From Lachnospiraceae bacterium UBA3802 (GTDB lineage: Bacteria > Bacillota > Clostridia > Lachnospirales > Lachnospiraceae), in NCBI GenBank assembly GCA_002369155.1, contig DFEM01000035.1, positions 1-25,256 on the forward strand: 25,256 bases of DNA. The letters are read 5' to 3'. Positions 15,488 to 23,043 of the stretch are shown one piece after another. The stretch's first letter is position 1; each line of letters begins with the position of its first letter. The notes below the pieces were generated by a model, which searched no databases, was not told where the DNA came from, and was given only the letters and a program-made list of their open reading frames with translations. The position numbers and the translations under genes are program-made.

Positions 15488-16165
15488 ATGGAAATTAAAG
15501 ATATTTTATCAAAAGTCGATCATACATTACTCGCAGTGGATGCAACCTGGGATCAGATAAAAGCGATTTGCGATGATGCCGTTAAATATCAGACAGCGTC
15601 GGTATGCATTCCCGCGGCTTACGTAAAAAAGGCAAGCGAGTATATTAAGGAAGAAGCCAACGAGCAGAAACTTCCTTATGTGAAAGTGTGTACCGTAATC
15701 GGTTTTCCGAACGGTTATTCCACAACAGCCGTTAAATGCATGGAAGCTGAAGAAGCGATTGCCAACGGCGCGGATGAAATCGATATGGTAATTCATGTCG
15801 GCGCACTTAAAGATAAAAAATACGATGATGTTTTAAAAGATATCAAGTCAGTAAAAACCGCATGCGGTGACAAGGTTTTGAAGGTAATCATTGAGACATG
15901 TCTTTTGACGGATGAAGAAAAGATAAAGATGTGCGAAATCGTCAACGAATCCGGAGCTGATTTCATCAAGACTTCAACCGGATTTTCAAAGGGCGGCGCT
16001 ACCAAAGAAGATGTGGCACTTTTTGCAAAATACATCAAAGCGCCTGTTAAGATTAAGGCAGCAGGCGGAATTTCTTCCATAGAAGATGCCGAGGATTTTA
16101 TAAAGCTTGGAGCCGACAGACTCGGTACGAGCCGAATAGTTAAGATAGTAAAAAGTATGGAATAG
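15488..16165 (+). CDS. deoC: Deoxyribose-phosphate aldolase
   Basis: 225 residues, TIM-barrel class I aldolase that cleaves 2-deoxyribose 5-phosphate to glyceraldehyde 3-phosphate and acetaldehyde in deoxynucleoside breakdown. The Schiff-base lysine is Lys161 in [14 protein letters not shown]; the helper lysine is Lys190 in VKIKAAGGI; the conserved acidic segment [13 protein letters not shown] and the N-terminal VDHTLL are present. The GAGG ribosome site lies within the last codons of lysA, and only two bases separate the genes, which supports coupling. The stop overlaps the ribosome site of the next gene. Confidence 0.95.
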   Translation: MEIKDILSKVDHTLLAVDATWDQIKAICDDAVKYQTASVCIPAAYVKKASEYIKEEANEQKLPYVKVCTVIGFPNGYSTTAVKCMEAEEAIANGADEIDMVIHVGALKDKKYDDVLKDIKSVKTACGDKVLKVIIETCLLTDEEKIKMCEIVNESGADFIKTSTGFSKGGATKEDVALFAKYIKAPVKIKAAGGISSIEDAEDFIKLGADRLGTSRIVKIVKSME

Positions 16166-16194
16166 AGGAGCGCCTGCAATTTTGGCGCAGAATC
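16164..16194 (+). promoter_or_regulatory. Hairpin-bridged ribosome binding site of the DUF368 gene
   Basis: The only good Shine-Dalgarno, AGAGGAG at 16164-16170, is too far from the ATG at 16195 in linear distance. Between them lies an all-GC 5-bp stem (16170-16174 with 16184-16188) with a 9-base loop. If folded, only six bases remain between the stem and the ATG, giving normal effective spacing. No T-run follows, so it is not a terminator. No better start codon is visible in frame. Confidence 0.5.
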
Positions 16195-17103
16195 ATGAAT
16201 ACAGAAAAAACAAAAGCTGAGAATATCGGCGAAGAAAAAGATATAAATATAGAAACAAAAGATAAAGAAGAACCGAAAAAGCACAGCAAAACAGCATCAA
16301 TCATTATTGACCTGGTAGCCGGAGTCGCAGTCGGTGCCGGAGCAATTCTGCCCGGTTTCAGCGGCGGAGTTTTATGCGTGGTACTCGGAATGTACCCGCT
16401 TATCATGGAACTTTTCTCGCATCCGATTCAGGCAATCAAAAAGCACTGGAAAGTATATATCTTTATAGGAATAGGATGGGCAATAGGATTTTTTGCAATA
16501 TCCAATCTCATTAAATTCATGTTTTCCAGATATGAAATCTTCACGGTCTGGACTTTCATAGGAATGATTTTCGGAAATATACCCTCGTTGTATAAAGAAG
16601 CGGGCAAAAAAGGGAGAAACAAAAGTTCATTTGTTTCGATGATTGTTGCGTTTATTTTAATGTTTGCTATTCTTCTGACAGTGGCACTGCTTCCGTCAGC
16701 CAACATAACCCCGAATGTATGGTGGTATCTTTTCTCGGGATTTATGTGGGGACTCAGCATTATCATTCCCGGACTTACAAGTTCGTCGATTATGATGAGT
16801 CTTGGTATCTACGAGGCATTTAATGCAGGTCTTGCGGGTTTTAAGCTTGAAGTTGTCATTCCCTGGGTAATCGGGATGATTCTTACCGCTGCGGCACTTG
16901 CAAGAATCGTGGAATACATATTCAAAAAACATTATTCGCAGGCTTTTCATGCGGTAATCGGAATAGTAGTTTCGTCCACGCTTATGATTTTTCCCATTTT
17001 TGAGAAATACTCGGTCTCGGATGTTTTGATATCTGCAGGCTGTGTTATTATCGGATTTATCGTGGCTTTTAAACTGAGTCACTTCAAGATACAAGAGCAA
17101 TAA
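16195..17103 (+). CDS. DUF368 membrane protein, PopT-type undecaprenyl-phosphate transporter
   Basis: 302 residues. A hydrophilic charged N-terminal tail of about 35 residues is followed by some eight membrane helices. Two related short motifs, ILPGFSGGVLCVVLGMY (PGFSGG at 53-58) and IIPGLTSSSIMMSLGIY (PGLTSS at 192-197), mark the two halves of an inverted repeat, the hallmark of DUF368. DUF368 members (PopT) are known to recycle undecaprenyl phosphate across the membrane, returning the lipid carrier for wall and surface polymer synthesis. The start has an unusual ribosome site, described separately. It lies between deoC and a PHP-domain gene, 13 bases before the latter. Family assignment is strong; function in this organism is inferred. 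Confidence 0.87.
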   Translation: MNTEKTKAENIGEEKDINIETKDKEEPKKHSKTASIIIDLVAGVAVGAGAILPGFSGGVLCVVLGMYPLIMELFSHPIQAIKKHWKVYIFIGIGWAIGFFAISNLIKFMFSRYEIFTVWTFIGMIFGNIPSLYKEAGKKGRNKSSFVSMIVAFILMFAILLTVALLPSANITPNVWWYLFSGFMWGLSIIIPGLTSSSIMMSLGIYEAFNAGLAGFKLEVVIPWVIGMILTAAALARIVEYIFKKHYSQAFHAVIGIVVSSTLMIFPIFEKYSVSDVLISAGCVIIGFIVAFKLSHFKIQEQ

Positions 17104-17116
17104 TAAAGGAAGCAAA

Positions 17117-17890
17117 ATGAAAATCAATTTACAGGAAGGATATCCCTTCTTTTACGAGACGCACATGCACACCAATCAGGGAAGCGCTTGCGGAAGGAAT
17201 ACCGGATTCGAAATGGCAAAAGCCTGCAAAGAACTTGGCTATACGGGAGTTTTTATTACCGATCACAATTGGGGCGGAAACACCTGTATAAGCAGAGAAC
17301 TTCCCTGGGAAGAGTGGATGAGACAATATGCGACAGGTTATCGCGATGCCAAAAGATTCGGAGATGACAACGATCTTGATGTGTTCTTCGGAATGGAAAC
17401 CGGATTCACCGGAACGGAGTTTTTAATCTACGGTCTTTCTCCCGAAGATTTTATTGCGATACCGAAGTTAAGAGTCTGCAGTATAGAAGAACAGTATGAA
17501 TTGGTCAAAAAGGCCGGCGGAATGGTGTCACAGGCACATCCTTACAGGGTTGAACCCTATATTCCCGAGGTCAGAAACTTCCCCGATTATGTGGATGCAT
17601 TCGAAGCATACAATGCAACACATTCCAGTCCGTTAAGCGTAAGTCACAATGTGGCGGAGTGGAACGATGAAGCCATGAAGCTTGCACTTTTACACAACAA
17701 GCCCATAACGGCGGGATCGGATACCCATTCAACCAATCTTTTCGGCGGAGGAATGGCATTCAAAAGACGCCTTCGCGATTCAAAGGATTTTTGCGACGCA
17801 GTGCTTAACAACGAGGATTACATCGTCTCGGACGGACAGTACTGGAGAGATAAAAAAGGGCAGATTTTAGCGGGTTTGGAGATAAGATAA
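17117..17890 (+). CDS. PHP-domain metal-dependent phosphoesterase
   Basis: 257 residues of the PHP (polymerase and histidinol phosphatase) superfamily. The metal-ligand set is complete: HMH (His16, His18), DH in FITDHNWGGN (Asp49, His50), Glu94 in GMETGF, His141 in SQAHPYR, and GSDTHS (Asp202, His204). Relatives of this size include histidinol phosphatases, RNase AM-like exonucleases and nucleotide 3'-phosphatases, so the substrate is not assigned. AAGGA precedes the ATG. It follows the DUF368 gene by 13 bases and probably ends that transcript, although no clear terminator was found after it. Confidence 0.87.
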   Translation: MKINLQEGYPFFYETHMHTNQGSACGRNTGFEMAKACKELGYTGVFITDHNWGGNTCISRELPWEEWMRQYATGYRDAKRFGDDNDLDVFFGMETGFTGTEFLIYGLSPEDFIAIPKLRVCSIEEQYELVKKAGGMVSQAHPYRVEPYIPEVRNFPDYVDAFEAYNATHSSPLSVSHNVAEWNDEAMKLALLHNKPITAGSDTHSTNLFGGGMAFKRRLRDSKDFCDAVLNNEDYIVSDGQYWRDKKGQILAGLEIR

Positions 17891-17924
17891 AACCTTCAAA
17901 AAACGGTCTGAAAAGCCCCTGAAT

Positions 17925-17953
17925 TTGACATAATCAAAATTTTTTGATAAGAT
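17925..17953 (+). promoter_or_regulatory. Sigma-A promoter for the cell-wall hydrolase
   Basis: TTGACA (17925-17930), a 17-bp spacer, and TAAGAT (17948-17953). The -35 is perfect and the -10 differs at two bases. It implies a leader of about 90 bases before the coding start. The leader holds a TTTTAAGA tandem repeat near 17990 but no riboswitch I can recognise. Confidence 0.7.
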
Positions 17954-18052
17954 TTCACCTAAGCAACATTTTTGGACATCCTTGGTTTTAAGATTTTAAG
18001 AGTGTAGTTGTAACTTAAGTCGAGAGATACAGATTACAAAATTGGTTATTTT

Positions 18053-19168
18053 ATGTTAGGAAATTTTAAAGTGCGCATAACTGCTTTAACTTGCGCATCA
18101 TTATTATCAATATTGAGCATCGGAGCGTCACCTTTTAAAATAAGTGACACACCCGACGGAGGCGCAAGCTTAAACGTACCCGAGGTTGAACTCGATTCGT
18201 TTTCGCTTGACGGCGGTGCTGCCGGCGTAACTGAAAAAGACATTTATGTCGAGGTTATCGAGAAGGCTGCACAAAAGGAAACCGAAGTCACCGAAACTCC
18301 CGAAGAAGAGGAAGATGAGAACTTCGTCATGGCGAATGTTCAGAATTCCGTTAACGTCAGAGCCGAAGCAAACACTGACTGTGAAGTGGTAGGTATGCTG
18401 TATAACAAATGCGGCGGTACCATTCTCGAAAAAGGAGACGGATGGACCAAGATCGAATCCGGCGAACTTGTCGGATGGGTCAGAAATGACTTCCTTTATT
18501 TCGGAGAAGATGCAAGAGAATATGCCACACAGGTCTGCGACAAGATTGCCCGCGTTAACGTGGAATGTCTCAGAATCAGAAAAGGTCCCAGCACCGAGGC
18601 AGAGACAGACGGTCTTTTCGAAATCAATTCCGAATGGACTGTGCTTGAAGAACTCGAGGATTGGGTAAAAGTAGATTATAAGGGCGCAGTCAGATACGTT
18701 TCCGCCGAGTATGTGGATGTAGAATTCTTCATTGAAGACGGCGAAACGATGGAAGAGATTAAAGCGAGAGAAGCTATTGCCGCATTGGAAAAGGCCAAGC
18801 TTACCGCTAATCAGGGTGCGTATTCTGCAAACGCAGACGATACGACACTTCTTGGTGCCATTATTCAGGCCGAAGCAGGCAACCAGTGCTATGACGGCAA
18901 ACTTGCGGTTGGAGCTGTAGTTCTTAACAGAGTTAAGTCTGACAGATATCCCAACTCGATAAGAGAAGTCATTTATGCACCCGGACAGTTCGGACCCGCA
19001 AGCAACGGAACGCTTGATGTTATCCTTGCAAACGGTGTTAATGACGAATGCATGCAGGCTGCAAAGGAAGCACTCGAAGGAGCAACCACTGTAGGAGATG
19101 CAAAGAATTTCCACAGAGCAGGTTCGGGTGAAAGCGGCATTGTTATCGGAGCTCACGTATTCTACTGA
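18053..19168 (+). CDS. Secreted cell-wall hydrolase with two SH3 domains (SleB/Hydrolase_2 type)
   Basis: 371 residues. An N-terminal signal peptide (about residues 1-26, hydrophobic LTCASLLSILSIGA) precedes an acidic linker. Two bacterial SH3 domains follow at about 91-150 (NVRAEANTDCEVVGML) and 166-225 (LRIRKGPSTEAE), then a short charged helix (227-250) and a C-terminal Hydrolase_2 domain (264-371) with IIQAEAGNQCYDGKLAVGAVVLNR; Glu274 is the probable catalytic acid. This resembles SleB-type lytic enzymes acting on peptidoglycan, including non-spore housekeeping ones. Start choice is open: no Shine-Dalgarno precedes the ATG at 18053, whereas the GTG at 18071 has AGGAA eight bases upstream and still leaves a workable signal peptide. 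It has its own promoter and is a separate unit. Confidence 0.9.
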   Translation: MLGNFKVRITALTCASLLSILSIGASPFKISDTPDGGASLNVPEVELDSFSLDGGAAGVTEKDIYVEVIEKAAQKETEVTETPEEEEDENFVMANVQNSVNVRAEANTDCEVVGMLYNKCGGTILEKGDGWTKIESGELVGWVRNDFLYFGEDAREYATQVCDKIARVNVECLRIRKGPSTEAETDGLFEINSEWTVLEELEDWVKVDYKGAVRYVSAEYVDVEFFIEDGETMEEIKAREAIAALEKAKLTANQGAYSANADDTTLLGAIIQAEAGNQCYDGKLAVGAVVLNRVKSDRYPNSIREVIYAPGQFGPASNGTLDVILANGVNDECMQAAKEALEGATTVGDAKNFHRAGSGESGIVIGAHVFY

Positions 19169-19194
19169 CACATGTTTAATTAAAGCAGTATAAT
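19165..19194 (+). promoter_or_regulatory. Promoter for argF overlapping the hydrolase stop codon
   Basis: CTGACA (19165-19170) and TATAAT (19189-19194) with an 18-bp spacer. The -35 includes the TGA stop of the preceding gene. Transcription would start around 19200, just before the hairpin at 19205, leaving that hairpin at the very 5' end of the argF message. Confidence 0.6.
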
Positions 19195-19204
19195 ATATGA
19201 AATT

Positions 19205-19232
19205 AAGCCATATGTATTATCATATGGCTTTT
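19205..19232 (+). terminator. Hairpin between hydrolase and argF (terminator or 5' leader stem)
   Basis: A perfect 10-bp stem (19205-19214 with 19221-19230, AAGCCATATG and its complement) with a 6-base loop, followed by TTTT in all and then a broken T-rich stretch. As a terminator it ends the hydrolase transcript. As it lies downstream of the argF promoter, it may also act as a 5' stabilising stem or attenuator for argF. Confidence 0.7.
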
Positions 19233-19263
19233 GTAGTTATTTTTTTCTTTATGGAGGATAAAG

Positions 19264-20271
19264 ATGGGTATCAGCTTAAAAGGAAGGGATTTTCTTACTT
19301 TAAAAGATTTTACAAAAGAGGAAATAGAGTATTTGCTCGATCTATCGGCAAAGCTGAAATATAAGAAGAAAAACGGAATTCCCATGGATGAACTCAAGGG
19401 TAAAAACGTGGTTCTTATTTTTGAAAAAACATCTACCAGAACAAGATGCTCTTTTGAAGTAGGTGCATTTGACCTTGGCATGCATGCGACATACCTTGAT
19501 CCGAGCTGTTCACAGATCGGCAAAAAGGAAAGCATTGCCGATACGGCAAGAGTATTGTCAAGAATCTATGACGGTATTGAATACCGCGGATTTGAGCAGT
19601 CCATTGTCGAAGAACTTGCCAAATATTCGGATGTTCCCATCTGGAACGGCCTTACAAATGAGTATCATCCCACACAGATGCTTGCGGATATGCTCACAAT
19701 AAGAGAGCACCTCGGTTCTCTTGAAGGCAAGAAACTTACCTATATGGGTGATGCAAGATACAATATGGGCAATTCATATATGATTGCATGTTCGAAGATG
19801 GGAATGCATTTTACGGCATGTGCTCCCAAAAAATACTTCCCTTCAGATGAACTTGTGGCTCAGTGCAAAGAATACTGCAAATTATCGGGCGGCAGCATAA
19901 CTCTTACCGAGAATGTGGATGAAGGAACAAAGGGCGCCGACATCATATGTACTGATGTATGGGTATCCATGGGCGAGCCTGATGAGGTTTGGAAAGAGCG
20001 TATCGAAGACCTCACACCCTACAGAGTAACGATGGATGTCATGAAGAATGCGGGTGAAAAAGCAATCTTCCTTCACTGCCTTCCTTCATATCATGATTTA
20101 AAGACCAAAATCGGTAAGGAAATCGGCGAAAAATTCGGACTTGAGGAAATGGAAGTTACCGACGAAGTATTTGAATCTTCATATTCAAGAGTGTTCGACG
20201 AAGCCGAAAACAGAATGCATACAATCAAAGCTGTAATGGCAGCAACACTCGGTGCATTTGAGAATGAATAA
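19264..20271 (+). CDS. argF: Ornithine carbamoyltransferase
   Basis: 335 residues. It catalyses carbamoyl phosphate plus ornithine to citrulline in arginine synthesis, or the reverse in arginine breakdown. The carbamoyl-phosphate loop STRTR (57-61) is intact, with HPTQ (135-138), the ornithine SMG loop in VSMGEPDE (235-242) and HCLP (271-274) carrying the active-site Cys. These features separate it from aspartate carbamoyltransferase. A strong GGAGGA ribosome site precedes the ATG. No other arginine gene is adjacent, so whether it is anabolic (argF) or catabolic (arcB) cannot be decided from the window; the absence of arcA and arcC nearby slightly favours the anabolic role. Confidence 0.94.
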   Translation: MGISLKGRDFLTLKDFTKEEIEYLLDLSAKLKYKKKNGIPMDELKGKNVVLIFEKTSTRTRCSFEVGAFDLGMHATYLDPSCSQIGKKESIADTARVLSRIYDGIEYRGFEQSIVEELAKYSDVPIWNGLTNEYHPTQMLADMLTIREHLGSLEGKKLTYMGDARYNMGNSYMIACSKMGMHFTACAPKKYFPSDELVAQCKEYCKLSGGSITLTENVDEGTKGADIICTDVWVSMGEPDEVWKERIEDLTPYRVTMDVMKNAGEKAIFLHCLPSYHDLKTKIGKEIGEKFGLEEMEVTDEVFESSYSRVFDEAENRMHTIKAVMAATLGAFENE

Positions 20272-20279
20272 GGTGTATA

Positions 20280-20660
20280 ATGGCAGCAAAGAAAAAAGAT
20301 GAAAAAATAGTTCTCTGCGGTTCGAATGCCTACGAGAAAAAGTATTATTTCAACAAAGATTTTGACAGAATTCCCGAATCCATTAAAGAAGATCTTCACA
20401 TCATGTGTGTTCTTTTTACAGAGGAAGTCGGAGGCATTTTCCTTATCGCTTTTGACGAAGAAGGTTCCCCGATTATCCAGACGGATTCCGACGAAAACGA
20501 TTTTTATTACGATGAAGTCAGTGCCGGCCTGTTGGTTAAGGAAGTTCAGAAAAACAAGAGAGAACTTTTTGAAGCGCTCGGACTTTATTACAGAGTGTTC
20601 ATTTTAAAAGAAGATCCCGCAAAAATACTTGCGGAAGTCGGCGGCGAAAGAGACGAATAA
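20280..20660 (+). CDS. DUF6145-like small acidic protein
   Basis: 126 residues, soluble, with a lysine-rich start (MAAKKKDEK) and an acidic remainder. The segments VLCGSNAYEKKYYFN and IMCVLFTEEVGGIFLIAFDEEG recall the DUF6145 family of Lachnospiraceae, from memory and not checked. No catalytic motif is visible. It follows argF by 8 bases with an AAGGTG site and is probably co-transcribed with it. In related genomes I recall similar genes near coaX, as here. Function is unknown. Confidence 0.7.
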   Translation: MAAKKKDEKIVLCGSNAYEKKYYFNKDFDRIPESIKEDLHIMCVLFTEEVGGIFLIAFDEEGSPIIQTDSDENDFYYDEVSAGLLVKEVQKNKRELFEALGLYYRVFILKEDPAKILAEVGGERDE

Positions 20661-20664
20661 AAAA

Positions 20665-20763
20665 GCCTTCTCCTTGAGGGTGAGCGCGGTCCGGTGGAGC
20701 GCTGTATGCGAACCGACCGAGCCGGGAGGCGAGACAAGGTGGCACGAAGTGCCGGATGAGGTG
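20665..20763 (+). repeat. GC-rich structured intergenic element, probable dispersed repeat
   Basis: About 67% G+C by hand count (66 of 99), clearly above the flanks. Starts with GCCTTCTCCTTGAGG and ends with GGTGGCACGAAGTGCCGG followed by ATGAGGTGT, a pattern I recall from palindromic intergenic repeats of gut Firmicutes. Contains a hairpin (20687-20695 with 20712-20719, eight pairs and one bulged C, plus an inner CGC/GCG stem) and a second one (GGCAC at 20741-20745 with GTGCC at 20749-20753). No open frame or U-tract. Confidence 0.55.
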
Positions 20764-20786
20764 TAATATTCTTAAGAGGTGTTAAT

Positions 20787-21560
20787 ATGTTACTGGTCTG
20801 CGACGTAGGCAATACCAACATTAACTTTGGTGTATACGAAAAAGAAGAACTGCTCGTTAAATTCAAGATAATGTCAAAGATGTCAAGAACATCTGATGAG
20901 TTCGGCGCCATTATCTGCGAACTTCTCGAGCATAATAATATAAAACTCGAGGATATCGACGGCTGCATTATAGCTTCCGTTGTTCCGAATGTAATGCATT
21001 CGCTTGTGAATGCAATGGAAAGATATCTTAAGAGAACTCCGCTTATTGTGGGACCCGGAATCAAAACAGGCATTAAGATTATTACGGAATCACCCAAGGA
21101 AATCGGAGCGGACAGAATTGTTGATGCGGTAGCTGCATACGATATTTACGGCGGTCCCATTTTGGTACTTGATTTCGGAACGGCAACAACATATGACCTT
21201 GTAACAAAGGACGGCGAATTTGCTGCAGGTATCACCGCACCCGGAATCAGAATTTCCGCAAAAGCACTTTGGGAAGACACAGCCAAGCTTCCGGAAATCG
21301 AGATTAAAAAGCCTGCTTCAATTCTTGCACAGGAAACAATTTCCAGTATGCAGGCAGGACTTGTCTACGGACAGATCGGACAGACAGAATACATCATCAA
21401 AAAAGTCAAGGAAGAGTCGGGACTTGATGATTTGAAGGTCGTAGCTACGGGCGGACTCGGAAGTATCGTCAGTGACGAAACGGATATGATTCAGGTTTAT
21501 GACCGAAATCTTACCATGCACGGACTCAGACTTATTTACGAGAAGAATGTGAGAAAATAG
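20787..21560 (+). CDS. coaX: Type III pantothenate kinase
   Basis: 257 residues of the ASKHA fold. It phosphorylates pantothenate, the first step of coenzyme A synthesis; type III enzymes are insensitive to CoA feedback and typically need a monovalent cation. Visible signatures are the phosphate loop [13 protein letters not shown] (Asp6), GPGIKTGI, the [16 protein letters not shown] segment, [14 protein letters not shown] with the phosphate-2 loop, and GGLGSIV near the C terminus. AGAGGTG precedes the start. The 126-base gap upstream holds the GC-rich element. A small anchored protein gene follows after 4 bases. Confidence 0.95.
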   Translation: MLLVCDVGNTNINFGVYEKEELLVKFKIMSKMSRTSDEFGAIICELLEHNNIKLEDIDGCIIASVVPNVMHSLVNAMERYLKRTPLIVGPGIKTGIKIITESPKEIGADRIVDAVAAYDIYGGPILVLDFGTATTYDLVTKDGEFAAGITAPGIRISAKALWEDTAKLPEIEIKKPASILAQETISSMQAGLVYGQIGQTEYIIKKVKEESGLDDLKVVATGGLGSIVSDETDMIQVYDRNLTMHGLRLIYEKNVRK

Positions 21561-21564
21561 GCTG

Positions 21565-21978
21565 ATGGATAAACAAAAAAAGATATTTAAAATTATAGTA
21601 ATCATAATATCGATAATATGCGGCATCGCAGCTGTATCGGTTATCTCTTCGGGATTATCTGTAATGATCTATAAGTCAAAAACACCGCATATCATCATGA
21701 AACAGAACGTTACCGCATATGAAGGCGACACGATTTATCTTTCCGATATCGTGGAAAAATCCGACAATGTAAAAGGATACCTTCTCGGTGCGGAATGGGT
21801 AGAGAGTACCGAAACAAATGGCTCCCCCGATACGAGAGGACTTGGCCCCGACGATGAATCACGTCATCAGATTACCATCTCGGAAGGCACGGGAAAGCTT
21901 AAGATATACGTAACAGCCTGGGGAAGCAATCATGAATTTACCGGAGGCGAAACGGTAATAAACGTCATTGCCAAATAA
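21565..21978 (+). CDS. Small membrane-anchored extracytoplasmic protein, unknown
   Basis: 137 residues. A lysine-rich N terminus (MDKQKKIFK) is followed by one hydrophobic helix (about 9-34), then a polar domain that should face outside. The domain has the features of a small beta-sandwich: alternating hydrophobic strands (HIIMKQNVTAYEGDTIYL, KLKIYVTAWG) and a final TVINVIAK strand, as in many Ig-like or cadherin-like modules. No lipobox and no catalytic motif are visible. It starts four bases after the coaX stop with a poor ribosome site, so coupling is likely. I do not recognise a named family. Confidence 0.7.
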   Translation: MDKQKKIFKIIVIIISIICGIAAVSVISSGLSVMIYKSKTPHIIMKQNVTAYEGDTIYLSDIVEKSDNVKGYLLGAEWVESTETNGSPDTRGLGPDDESRHQITISEGTGKLKIYVTAWGSNHEFTGGETVINVIAK

Positions 21979-21990
21979 TTTCGACAGACG

Positions 21991-22938
21991 ATGCAGATAG
22001 GAAACGTAGAATTAAAAAACGAATATATATTGGCTCCGATGGCAGGTTTTACAGACCTGCCTTTTCGTCTTATTTGCTCCAAAATGGGCGCAGGCATGGT
22101 ATGTATGGAAATGATATCGGCCATGGCCATAACTTATAAAAATGTAAAGACATTTGAGATGTTAAACATCCATCACGATGAGGCAACGGTATCGCTTCAG
22201 CTTTTCGGCAAAGATCCAGCGATTATGGCAGAAGCTTCGAAAATGATTGACGAGTATCCGTTTGACATTTTGGATGTGAACATGGGTTGTCCCGTAAAAA
22301 AAATAGTGGATAACGGCGAGGGAAGCGCTCTTATGAAGGACCCGATTCTTGCAGGTCGGATAATCGAGGCCCTGGTAAAGGCTTCAAGCAAACCGGTAAC
22401 GGTTAAAATTCGCTCAGGATTTGATGAAGAGCACATCAATGCAGCAAAAGTCGCACATATCGCTTACGAGAGCGGAGCGAGCGCTGTAGCGGTCCACGGC
22501 AGGACGAGAAATCGTTTTTACGAAGGCGAGGCGGACTGGGATATCATACGACAGGTCAAAGAGAGTATTCCGATTCCCGTACTTGGAAGCGGAGATGTGA
22601 AAGATATCGAAAGTGCCGAACGCATGAAAAAAGAAACAGGAGCTGACGGGATAATGGTCGGCCGTGCGGCAAGAGGAAATCCCTGGATATTTAAAAGCTT
22701 GAGCGAAGGTGTGGAGTATAAACCTTCAAATGATGAAATTGCGGACATGATTCTCAATCACCTTGATTTGCTTGTAATAGCCAAGGACGAATACAGAGCA
22801 CTCAGGGAGATGCGTACACATGCGGCATTCTATACGGCCGGAATGAAGAACTCGGCGGCATTTCGAAGAGAAATAAACTTTACCCAGACGATAGACGAGT
22901 TCGTAAAAAAAGTTAACGAGATACGTGATATGAAGTGA
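21991..22938 (+). CDS. dusB: tRNA-dihydrouridine synthase, DusB type
   Basis: 315 residues, FMN-dependent TIM barrel that reduces uridine to dihydrouridine in tRNA D-loops. Seen: the FMN-binding APMAGFTDLPFR (15-26), the catalytic cysteine Cys100 in VNMGCPVKKIV, VTVKIRSGFD, VHGRTRNRFYEGEADW and GSGDVKD, GIMVGRAARGNPWIF. This set and order match DusB, the usual Dus of Firmicutes. The ribosome site before the ATG is weak and the gap to the preceding gene is 12 bases. In many Clostridia dusB stands upstream of greA and lysS, as here, so the neighbourhood supports the call. Confidence 0.94.
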   Translation: MQIGNVELKNEYILAPMAGFTDLPFRLICSKMGAGMVCMEMISAMAITYKNVKTFEMLNIHHDEATVSLQLFGKDPAIMAEASKMIDEYPFDILDVNMGCPVKKIVDNGEGSALMKDPILAGRIIEALVKASSKPVTVKIRSGFDEEHINAAKVAHIAYESGASAVAVHGRTRNRFYEGEADWDIIRQVKESIPIPVLGSGDVKDIESAERMKKETGADGIMVGRAARGNPWIFKSLSEGVEYKPSNDEIADMILNHLDLLVIAKDEYRALREMRTHAAFYTAGMKNSAAFRREINFTQTIDEFVKKVNEIRDMK

Positions 22939-22960
22939 AAAAACGCACACATTCATACAG

Positions 22961-22990
22961 TTGACACGTTTTACAAGTATAAGGTATAAT
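22961..22990 (+). promoter_or_regulatory. Strong sigma-A promoter for greA (and possibly lysS)
   Basis: Perfect TTGACA (22961-22966) and perfect TATAAT (22985-22990) with an 18-bp spacer, about 54 bases upstream of the greA start. It is the best promoter match found in the window. Confidence 0.85.
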
Positions 22991-23043
22991 ATGAATTTGC
23001 AGTAGTTTGACCATTGCATAATTAGTTTAAAAGGAGATTAGCC

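Noticed and set aside
17954..18052. Possible c-di-AMP (ydaO-type) or other riboswitch in the leader of the wall hydrolase
   Set aside because: Such switches do precede wall hydrolase genes, but the leader is only about 90 bases, AT-rich, and lacks the conserved GC-rich ydaO blocks. No other riboswitch core was recognised.
18170..19171. Minus-strand open frame of 333 codons opposite the wall hydrolase
   Set aside because: The plus-strand frame has a signal peptide, SH3 domains and Hydrolase_2 motifs. The opposite frame shows no recognisable domain and is rich in Cys, Phe and Ser, as expected from reverse reading.
20588..21097. Minus-strand 169-codon frame across the GC-rich element and coaX
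   Set aside because: It crosses a gene boundary and structured non-coding DNA, has no start signal and no domain, and is opposite clearly coding DNA.
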